Positions 1 through 5,085 of a DNA stretch of 8,527 nucleotides are shown here, piece after piece. The position numbers and the translations under genes were made by a program. The notes under the pieces are model-generated. The model did not search any database, had not been told where the DNA came from, and worked only from the letters and a program-made list of their open reading frames with translations. The DNA comes from DATDYA01 sp035289165. GTDB lineage: Bacteria; Patescibacteriota; Patescibacteriia; Magasanikbacterales; GWA2-37-8. Position 1 is the first letter of the stretch, and every line of letters begins with the position of its first letter. Location: contig DATDYA010000070.1 in the NCBI GenBank assembly GCA_035289165.1, positions 1-8,527 on the forward strand. Reading direction: 5' to 3'.

Positions 1-337
1 TTTTTAAATCAATATCCTCATCAATTATCTCCCATTCGGTTTCGTCTAGCGAAACACCTTCTCGCCGATGTTTCTTGATCTGGTTTAAGGCCTCGTTGTG
101 AGCAATACGGTAAATCCAGGGTGAAAAACGTTTTTTGACATCAAAACCGTACAGATTGCGGTAAGCTTTAATAAACACTTCCTGCAAGACATCCGCTAAT
201 TGATCGGCATCACGAAAAAACTTGCGCAAATAATGGGCCAGCTTGGTCTCGTAGCGCCTAATGATTTCGCTATATAGTTCTTTATCTTTAGCGCGTATTT
301 CCGCTATTAGCTCTTCATCCGTTAGGTTGATGGGCAT
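1..337 (-). CDS. ECF-type sigma-70 family RNA polymerase sigma factor (N-terminal part, cut by window edge)
   Basis: The reading frame starts at the ATG complementary to 335-337 and runs off the left edge, leaving about 112 residues. Seen: an N-terminal acidic helix (LTDEELIAEI, residues 5-14), then ...YSEIIRRYETKL (22-33), DADQLADVLQEVFIKAYR (43-60) and FSPWIYRIAHNEALNQIKKH (71-90). This is the layout of sigma-70 region 2: the core-RNA-polymerase binding helices followed by the -10-melting helix with the WIYRIAHN signature. Family knowledge: ECF sigma factors redirect RNA polymerase to a small promoter set, often under an anti-sigma factor. Region 4, which would read the -35 element, lies outside the window, and no anti-sigma gene is visible here. 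An in-frame TAA three codons upstream fixes the start; there is no Shine-Dalgarno motif. A promoter at 383-411 fits this gene. The family call is firm; the subgroup and regulon cannot be named. Confidence 0.9.
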   Translation of the reverse strand, partial: MPINLTDEELIAEIRAKDKELYSEIIRRYETKLAHYLRKFFRDADQLADVLQEVFIKAYRNLYGFDVKKRFSPWIYRIAHNEALNQIKKHRREGVSLDETEWEIIDEDIDLK

Positions 338-382
338 ATTAATTTAATACAACCAAAACTACTAAGTTATTTCAGTTTAGGG

Positions 383-411
383 ATTTTAACGCATTAAGCC
401 AGAAGAGGCAA
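383..411 (-). promoter_or_regulatory. Promoter of the sigma-factor gene
   Basis: On the minus strand TTGCCT (complement of 406-411) is followed after 17 bases by TAAAAT (complement of 383-388). Transcription would begin near 376, giving a leader of roughly 39 bases before the sigma-factor ATG. It is a good match to the housekeeping sigma-70 consensus, so the gene is probably not solely autoregulated by its own ECF factor. This is sequence pattern only. Confidence 0.55.
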
Positions 412-443
412 GCTAAAACAAAATAACGCCTTACGACGTTATT
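412..443 (-). terminator. Probable weak intrinsic terminator after tRNA-Arg
   Basis: Reading the minus strand just after the CCA end of tRNA-Arg, AATAACG and CGTTATT (complements of 437-443 and 422-428) can form a 7-bp stem with an 8-base loop. TTTTGTTTT follows directly. The position between tRNA-Arg and the sigma-factor promoter suits a Rho-independent terminator that ends the tRNA/protein unit. The stem is mostly A-T with only two G-C pairs, so its strength is uncertain. Confidence 0.45.
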
Positions 444-446
444 AAC

Positions 447-521
447 TGGTGCGCTCGTTAGGAATCGAACCTAAATTTCCGGCTTCGCAGGCCAGTGTCC
501 TATCCGTTGAACGACGGGCGC
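447..521 (-). tRNA. tRNA-Arg, anticodon GCG, CCA encoded
   Basis: A full cloverleaf can be drawn by hand, 75 nt including CCA. The acceptor is GCGCCCG/CGAGCGC, with one C-A mismatch at the fifth pair. The D stem is GTTC/GGAC with loop AACGGATA, the anticodon stem CTGGC/GCCGG with loop CTGCGAA, the variable loop AAAT, and the T stem TTAGG/CCTAA with loop TTCGATT. Position 33 is T, so positions 34-36 read GCG, which decodes CGC (and CGU by wobble) as arginine. C35 and an A at position 20 agree with known arginyl-tRNA synthetase identity elements. The discriminator is A, and CCA is genomically encoded, unlike tRNA-Val in this window. Most bacteria use an ACG (inosine-modified) tRNA for this codon box, so GCG is notable. 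It lies 60 bases after the 81-residue gene on the same strand and is probably part of the same transcript. Confidence 0.93.
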
Positions 522-581
522 GTGTTTATTAAATAAAGTTGAAAAACAGATTAAATCTAACCCAAAAACATAATCCAACCA

Positions 582-827
582 TTATCTTTTGCCGCGCTCA
601 CTTAAGAGCGCCATGATTAGATCTGCCAAATCTTGAACCGACTCAGTATTCCTATTCACTTCTATACAAAAATCCGGAACTTCCTCTGGGTTTATAGATA
701 AAAAATTAAGTACTGAGTTTACCCTATCTCTTTTGGTACCTTTCTTACCCTCCTCATCTAAGAGGAGATCAACCGCTTCTTTTGTTGATTGGGGCGTCAG
801 GGCGCCATTCATTTCTACTCTATCCAT
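582..827 (-). CDS. Small hypothetical protein, 81 residues
   Basis: I do not recognise this protein. It is acidic to neutral, without a signal peptide or membrane helix, and appears helical throughout. A basic stretch (EEGKKGTKRDRVNSVL, residues 25-40) is followed by an amphipathic segment, and the C-terminal helix (VQDLADLIMALLSERGKR, 64-81) would suit a coiled or docking helix. It begins 18 bases after the 168-residue membrane protein and in the same frame. The junction reads TGA TAA, then five sense codons, then ATG, so tandem stops separate the two and make a simple split gene or readthrough unlikely. There is no Shine-Dalgarno motif; Met6 is a possible alternative start. Ordinary amino-acid composition, placement in a minus-strand unit and lack of a better ORF on either strand argue that it is real, but no homologue confirms this. 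Confidence 0.6.
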   Translation of the reverse strand: MDRVEMNGALTPQSTKEAVDLLLDEEGKKGTKRDRVNSVLNFLSINPEEVPDFCIEVNRNTESVQDLADLIMALLSERGKR

Positions 828-845
828 ATAATATAAGGCTATTTA

Positions 846-1352
846 TCAATGTAATTTTAATATTCTTCCCAATTTATCACTTACCGGCTCATCTTCTTGC
901 TCCAGATCTTCTTCCAAATATTGGGTTAGAAAATCCCGGATTGGGCGCGGGTCGTAGTCCAGCAAAGGAATCTGCAAGCGGTGTTTTACCAAACTATTTA
1001 AAGTGAAATATAGACTCTTCACGGTTGGTGGATTGTAGATCAGCCAGAAATTCTTTATTTCACTAAAACGGTAAAATCTTGAACTTACGATCATTCCGCT
1101 TTCAGTTAGGGCAAAATAAATCTCTTTGGGTTTTTGGATATCCTGCAAAAACAGGATAATCCCAAACAACACTACCACTAAGGCAAACAAATAATTCTGT
1201 GAAACGAGGGCGTAAACGATTAAAGTCACAGCGATTACTCCCATGAGGTAGTACCAACGCCTTTCGCGCTCTTGCTCCTCATATTCCTTCACAGTCCATT
1301 CAAAAACAACCTTGCCGGGATTAACCTCTTCTTTGTGGATATCTTTTGGCAT
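846..1352 (-). CDS. Two-helix membrane protein with cytoplasmic PH-like/DUF5673-type domain
   Basis: The protein has 168 residues. Seen: a charged N-terminus with FEWTVKEYEEQERERRWYY (residues 17-35), then two adjacent hydrophobic segments (about 33-50 and 53-70) forming a helical hairpin. A soluble part follows (76-147) with a strand-rich pattern and the phrase SSRFYRFSEIKNFWLIY (90-106), and the tail is highly acidic (EEDLEQEDE, 147-155). The order hairpin, beta-rich domain with 'Y.F.eI..F.i', then a helix resembles bacterial PH-like membrane domains and small proteins common in Patescibacteria that I would compare with DUF5673. That comparison is from memory and not verified. The function is unknown; both termini are probably cytoplasmic. 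An in-frame TAA one codon upstream fixes the start, and there is no Shine-Dalgarno motif. It starts 50 bases after tRNA-Val with no convincing promoter between, so co-transcription with the tRNA is likely. Confidence 0.85.
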   Translation of the reverse strand: MPKDIHKEEVNPGKVVFEWTVKEYEEQERERRWYYLMGVIAVTLIVYALVSQNYLFALVVVLFGIILFLQDIQKPKEIYFALTESGMIVSSRFYRFSEIKNFWLIYNPPTVKSLYFTLNSLVKHRLQIPLLDYDPRPIRDFLTQYLEEDLEQEDEPVSDKLGRILKLH

Positions 1353-1402
1353 AGATTAGTTTTAAAGGTGAAAGATGTGAATTTTGTTATCACCATGACC
1401 CG

Positions 1403-1476
1403 TGGTCGCACCTGGATTCGAACCAGGGACCTTCGCAATGTGAATGCGACGCTCTAACCAACTGAGCCATGCGACC
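1403..1476 (-). tRNA. tRNA-Val, anticodon CAC, CCA not encoded
   Basis: A perfect cloverleaf of 74 nt is visible. The acceptor is GGTCGCA/TGCGACC with all seven pairs. The D stem is GCTC/GAGC with loop AGTTGGTTA, the anticodon stem TCGCA/TGCGA with loop TTCACAT, the variable loop AGGTC, and the T stem CCTGG/CCAGG with loop TTCGAAT. Positions 34-36 read CAC, decoding GUG as valine. A35, C36 and discriminator A73 match known valine identity elements. After A73 the genome reads CGGG rather than CCA, so the 3' end must be completed by a CCA-adding enzyme. It has a strong promoter upstream (1516-1544) and is followed 50 bases later by a protein gene. Confidence 0.96.
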
Positions 1477-1515
1477 CCTTTTGATTCTCATCTAAAGGAG
1501 ACGAAACCTAGGGGG

Positions 1516-1544
1516 AGTATACCATAGGAAAAAGCAAAAATCAA
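1516..1544 (-). promoter_or_regulatory. Promoter of the tRNA-Val unit
   Basis: On the minus strand TTGATT (complement of 1539-1544), a 17-base spacer and TATACT (complement of 1516-1521) form a good sigma-70 promoter. A TGG directly before the -10 gives the extended -10 TGn motif. Transcription would start near 1509, about 33 bases before the mature 5' end of tRNA-Val. Confidence 0.7.
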
Positions 1545-1569
1545 GGGCAAAATAGGGTGGATTGCCAGC

Positions 1570-1598
1570 TTGTCTAAAACCCCCTCGTCTGTTATAAT
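1570..1598 (+). promoter_or_regulatory. Upstream promoter of the LCP-der-pth-dprA-folC operon
   Basis: TTGTCT (1570-1575), a 17-base spacer and a perfect TATAAT (1593-1598) are visible. Transcription would begin near 1605, leaving a leader of about 80 bases. It diverges from the tRNA-Val promoter; the -35 boxes lie about 25 bases apart. The octamer CGTCTGTT occurs at the spacer/-10 edge (1586-1593) and again at 1609-1616, a possible but unproven regulator site. Confidence 0.65.
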
Positions 1599-1646
1599 TC
1601 TTTTACGCCGTCTGTTCTACCGGCTTTACCCATCTCTTACCAGGTG

Positions 1647-1655
1647 TGGTATGAT
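1647..1655 (+). promoter_or_regulatory. Possible second, extended -10 promoter close to the LCP gene
   Basis: TGGTATGAT is a TGn-extended -10 element. The best -35 candidate (TTTACC, 1625-1630) sits 19 bases upstream, so it would depend mainly on the extended -10. Transcription from near 1662 would give a leader of about 26 bases. It lies inside CAGGT...ACCTG (1641-1645 and 1656-1660), with a second short inverted repeat GGTAT-G-ATACC at 1648-1658. Dyad symmetry over a -10 box is what a repressor site looks like, but the arms are short. Confidence 0.35.
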
Positions 1656-1687
1656 ACCTGAAATGATATTCTACCTCCCTCCGCCTT

Positions 1688-3175
1688 ATGTACCGCACAC
1701 AAATTAACTTTCTCCAACCAGACCAACTGAATAACGGCGGCGACGAGGAACCGCCAAAGAAAAAGAAACCCTTCTTTTCTTTTTTTGTTGTCCTGCTTCT
1801 TATTATCGCTCTCGTTTACACTTACCGATCATTTTCCTCGGCTCGCCAGCCCGAGGATGGCGCCGCTTATGACCCGATTACTCTCCAGCCCAAAAAAATG
1901 AGTTTATTACAAACCGTAAAAAACTTTATATTCCATTCCGACAACATCCTCGAGGGACAGAAGGAAGACCGTATCAATATCCTACTCCTCGGTATGGGCG
2001 GACCCGGGCATGATGGACCGTATCTGACGGATACCAACATTATTTTAAGCATAAAACCGAGAGACAAAACCGTTGCCATGATTTCTGTTCCTCGTGACTT
2101 AGGAGTAAAAATTAACCAATACGGCTGGCGGAAGATTAACCACGCCAATGCCTTCGGGGAAATTGAGCAAGCCGGGCAAGGTGGCGAATACGCTCGAAAA
2201 ATATTTTCTGAAACATTCGGCCTTGACGTCCCCTATTACATTCGGGTCGACTTTAAAGCCTTTACTGAACTTATCGACGAAGTCGGCGGGGTGGAAGTGA
2301 ATGTCGAAAGATCTTTTTCGGATTCGCAATTCCCCGGACCGAACCATTCTTACCAGACCGTTAGTTTCCAAGCCGGCGTCCAAACGATGAATGGAACCCA
2401 GGCTTTGCAATATGCCCGGTCTCGCCATGGCACCAATGGCGAAGGCTCTGACTTTGCCCGAGCCAAACGGCAACAGCAGATTATTATGGCCCTCAAGGAA
2501 CGACTACTGTCTTTTGGTACTTATACTAACCCGATGAAAGTGCAAAAAATGTTAGGATCATTGTCGAGCCACATCACTACTAACTTAAATTTTGGACAAA
2601 TCATGTACCTCGCGAGCCTCGCTCGGGAAACTAACGGCGTGAGCAAAACTTTGGTTTTAGACAATGGTTCAAGCAACTTACTAGTTAATGGCTATTCCCC
2701 TTCCGGGGCTTATATTCTTTCTCCACGCACCGGCAACTTTAACGAAATTAACGAAGCCATTGAAAATATTTTTAATGAGAACTACACTATAGCCACAACC
2801 CGTACGCCGGTACCGGACGCCAATAAAAGCGTTTTCCCAACCGCTAAATTAGAAATCCAAAATGGTACTTGGAAAGTAGGCTTGGCGAGTAAATTTCAAA
2901 AAAAACTTGAGGACAAAGGCTTTACGGTCGTAACGATCGGCAACAGTGTTTACCGTCCAGTTGACTCGACCCAGATTTATCTCTTACGAAAAAATATTGC
3001 TACCGACGTAATTAAATCTTTAGAAAAAGAAACTGGTTTTAAATCGACCACCTCTATTCCCGAATGGCTCTCCGAAGAATACGACAACCCGGACACACCC
3101 GAAAGCGAAGTGGGTTTAAAATACAGTTTAGACACAGACATCCTTGTAATTGCTGGTAATGATTTAAATATTTAA
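1688..3175 (+). CDS. LytR-CpsA-Psr (LCP) family cell-wall polymer ligase with LytR_C domain
   Basis: The protein has 495 residues. A cytoplasmic tail with a KKKK patch (24-27) precedes one membrane anchor (about 30-47), so most of the protein is outside the cell. The LCP domain spans about 95-275. It shows INILLLGMGG (96-105), YLTDTNIILSI (112-122), MISVPRDLGV (131-140), RKINHANAFG (148-157), YIRVDFKAFTELIDEVGGVEV (184-204), and the late arginine cluster NGTQALQYARSRH (235-247) with DFARAKRQQQII (255-266). These Asp and Arg residues line the polyprenyl-phosphate site in known LCP enzymes, which move undecaprenyl-linked glycopolymers onto peptidoglycan or protein. A LytR_C domain follows (about 385-492; LEIQNGTWKVGLASKF). 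An in-frame TGA eight codons upstream makes this ATG the first possible start. It is preceded by a pyrimidine-rich run, not a Shine-Dalgarno motif. The polymer it attaches cannot be told. Confidence 0.95.
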   Translation: MYRTQINFLQPDQLNNGGDEEPPKKKKPFFSFFVVLLLIIALVYTYRSFSSARQPEDGAAYDPITLQPKKMSLLQTVKNFIFHSDNILEGQKEDRINILLLGMGGPGHDGPYLTDTNIILSIKPRDKTVAMISVPRDLGVKINQYGWRKINHANAFGEIEQAGQGGEYARKIFSETFGLDVPYYIRVDFKAFTELIDEVGGVEVNVERSFSDSQFPGPNHSYQTVSFQAGVQTMNGTQALQYARSRHGTNGEGSDFARAKRQQQIIMALKERLLSFGTYTNPMKVQKMLGSLSSHITTNLNFGQIMYLASLARETNGVSKTLVLDNGSSNLLVNGYSPSGAYILSPRTGNFNEINEAIENIFNENYTIATTRTPVPDANKSVFPTAKLEIQNGTWKVGLASKFQKKLEDKGFTVVTIGNSVYRPVDSTQIYLLRKNIATDVIKSLEKETGFKSTTSIPEWLSEEYDNPDTPESEVGLKYSLDTDILVIAGNDLNI

Positions 3176-3184
3176 TTTTCTTGT

Positions 3185-4564
3185 ATGAGTACTCTGGCGA
3201 AGATTGTTGATCAAAATCTGCCGAATGTGGTTCTAGTCGGCCGGGTTAATGTTGGTAAGTCTACTTTGTTTAATCGGATCGCGGAAACCAACCAGGCGAT
3301 TGTGTCTGACATCCCTGGCACCACACGAACCCGTAATATTAAAGTCGTTAACTGGAGGGGTAAAAATTTTACGCTCGTCGATACTGGTGGTTTAACTTTT
3401 GATGAGGACGTACCTTTAGAAAAAGAAATTATTATCCAAACAGAAAAAGCATTAGATACCGCTGATGTAATTGTCTTTGTGACCGATTTACAAACTGGTG
3501 TCTTATCTCAAGAGCGTGAATTAGCAAAATTAATCCGGAGAAAATACAAGAATAAGTCGGTGGTACTAATAAGTAATAAAGCTGATCATGAAAATCTCCG
3601 TTTACGGATATATGATCCGGAATGGAAATCCTTGGGCTTTGGTGAGCCCCTACCAGTATCCGCGGCAAATGGCGGGAATGTTGGGGATTTTTTAGATTTA
3701 GTATATAAACAATTTGGTAAAAAAGGGGTAAAAAAAGCCAAAGAGTCTTTAAAGTTTGAACCAGTCAAAGTTGCCTTGATCGGCAAACCAAATGTTGGCA
3801 AGTCCACCTTATTTAACAAATTAATTGGCGAGGAGCGGGTGATAGTTTCCAACCTGCCACACACGACTCGGGAACCACATGACACGCTGGTTGAAGTCGA
3901 AGGACAACATTATTTATTCGTTGACACAGCTGGTATTCGCCGCAAAACAAAGGTTAAGGGCGAACTGGAGCGCTATGGTATTGGCAAGAGTATCGAAGCC
4001 ATGAAAAGGGCCGACATCGTACTCCTACTTCTAGACACCTCTGAACCGATCTCTGACCAAGACCAACAACTGGCCGGGCTTTTACGCGAGCACACGAAGA
4101 GTGTTATAATCATCATTAACAAATGGGATTTGGCCGAAGATAATGATGACGCTTTCCGGAATGAGGTTGAGGCCAGAATTTACCAATCTTTCCCCCATCT
4201 CCGTTATGCGCCAATTGTTTTTATTAGTGCCAAGAGCGGCTATCGAGTGCATCAAATATTTCCTTTATTAGTACGAGCCTGGAAAGAACGTTGTATCGAG
4301 ATTCCGGACGGAGAACTAAAAGAATTCTTAAAATCCGTTAAACGCAAACGTTTACCAACCCGTGGCAAGGGTGTGCGCCATCCAGATATTCTCGCCTTAC
4401 GCCAAATTAATAACGGCCCACCAATGTTTGAAATATTTATTAAACAAAAAACCTCCCTACATTCTTCTTATATCAGCTACCTAACTAATCGGTTAAGGGA
4501 GAAATATAGTTTTTTCGCCAATCCCATCATTATTAAAATGACCAAGCTTAGGCGCCCACTATGA
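3185..4564 (+). CDS. der: Ribosome biogenesis GTPase Der (EngA), tandem GTPase
   Basis: The protein has 459 residues with the full Der layout. GTPase domain 1 has G1 GRVNVGKST (19-27), G3 DTGG (66-69), G4 NKAD (131-134) and G5 SA (159-160). A linker precedes domain 2, which has G1 GKPNVGKST (200-208), G3 DTAGIRRK (247-254), G4 NKWD (312-315) and G5 SAK (348-350). A KH-like RNA-binding domain follows (about 365-459). Family knowledge: Der acts in late 50S ribosomal subunit assembly. The asparagines of G1 linked to potassium activation (N22, N203) are kept. Odd points: the switch motif usually PGxTRD reads PGTTRT (45-50 region) in domain 1 and PHTTRE (225-230) in domain 2, so both lose the Asp and the second also loses Gly. 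It follows the LCP stop by 9 bases in the same frame, with no Shine-Dalgarno motif, and overlaps pth by 4 bases. Confidence 0.97.
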   Translation: MSTLAKIVDQNLPNVVLVGRVNVGKSTLFNRIAETNQAIVSDIPGTTRTRNIKVVNWRGKNFTLVDTGGLTFDEDVPLEKEIIIQTEKALDTADVIVFVTDLQTGVLSQERELAKLIRRKYKNKSVVLISNKADHENLRLRIYDPEWKSLGFGEPLPVSAANGGNVGDFLDLVYKQFGKKGVKKAKESLKFEPVKVALIGKPNVGKSTLFNKLIGEERVIVSNLPHTTREPHDTLVEVEGQHYLFVDTAGIRRKTKVKGELERYGIGKSIEAMKRADIVLLLLDTSEPISDQDQQLAGLLREHTKSVIIIINKWDLAEDNDDAFRNEVEARIYQSFPHLRYAPIVFISAKSGYRVHQIFPLLVRAWKERCIEIPDGELKEFLKSVKRKRLPTRGKGVRHPDILALRQINNGPPMFEIFIKQKTSLHSSYISYLTNRLREKYSFFANPIIIKMTKLRRPL

Positions 4565-5082
4565 AGCTCATCGCTGGCCTCGGTAATCCCGGTAAAAAAT
4601 ATGAAGTGACTCGCCACAATGTCGGTTGGCTCTTCTTGGATACCCTCGCCCCCAAAGCTAAGTGGCATGCCAATGAAAAAGCAAAAGCCGAATACACGAA
4701 CTTTGAAATAAACGATAAGGCCGTGGAAATAATAAAACCACAAACTTTCATGAATAACTCCGGTGTTGCGGTGGCTTTGGCTTTAAAAAAACACAGTCTT
4801 AAACCAACTGACCTAATTGTTATCCATGACGATAAAGACATTGCCTTTGGCGAATACAAAATCCAAACTGATCGTGGGCCAGCGGGACATAACGGGGTGC
4901 GATCAATTATTGAACATCTCGGCACCCAAAACTTTACCCGAATTAGAATTGGGGTGGCGCCCGCTACCGGATTAAACGGTGATACCGCCGATTTCGTCCT
5001 AGCGAAATTCACGGCTAGTGAAAAAAAGGCTTTAAAAGAAATTTTTTCGGAAATCATTATTAAACTTTCCGAAATAGTCTAG
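4561..5082 (+). CDS. pth: Peptidyl-tRNA hydrolase (Pth, bacterial type)
   Basis: The protein has 173 residues and is cytoplasmic. It cleaves the ester bond of peptidyl-tRNA that drops off stalled ribosomes, recycling tRNA. Seen: GLGNPGKKYEVTRHNVGW (6-23) with catalytic His19 and substrate-binding Asn9, TFMNNSG (62-68), IHDDKDIAFG (88-97) with the partner aspartate Asp90, GPAGHNGVRSI (106-116) with Asn111, RIRIGVAP (127-134), and DFVLAKF (144-150). All active-site residues known from the E. coli enzyme (Asn10, His20, Asp93, Asn114) have counterparts. It is about 20 residues shorter than the E. coli protein (194), mostly at the C-terminus. Its ATG overlaps the der stop (ATGA), which points to translational coupling. 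dprA starts 3 bases after its stop. Confidence 0.97.
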   Translation: MKLIAGLGNPGKKYEVTRHNVGWLFLDTLAPKAKWHANEKAKAEYTNFEINDKAVEIIKPQTFMNNSGVAVALALKKHSLKPTDLIVIHDDKDIAFGEYKIQTDRGPAGHNGVRSIIEHLGTQNFTRIRIGVAPATGLNGDTADFVLAKFTASEKKALKEIFSEIIIKLSEIV

Positions 5083-5085
5083 CCC

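Noticed and set aside
522..581. Separate promoter for tRNA-Arg
   Set aside because: A TTTAAT-like -10 exists near 525-535, but no acceptable -35 lies at 16-18 bases, so I could not support it.
782..1006. Plus-strand ORF of 74 codons
   Set aside because: It lies antisense across the junction of the 81- and 168-residue genes, with no recognisable domain.
1272..1457. Plus-strand ORF of 61 codons with a WIRTRDLRN-like stretch
   Set aside because: It is an antisense reading through tRNA-Val and the start of the membrane-protein gene. This peptide pattern is a well-known artefact of translating the T arm of tRNA genes.
1487..1507. Short imperfect hairpin (TCTC/GAGA arms) in the leader before tRNA-Val
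   Set aside because: The arms are about four pairs with a bulge, too short to support a regulatory call.
1867..2473. Two minus-strand ORFs opposite the LCP gene
   Set aside because: They overlap each other and the highly conserved LCP domain, with no domain of their own.
4548..5057. Minus-strand ORF of 169 codons opposite pth
   Set aside because: pth on the other strand has every catalytic motif; the antisense frame is a composition shadow rich in Ser, Phe and Cys.
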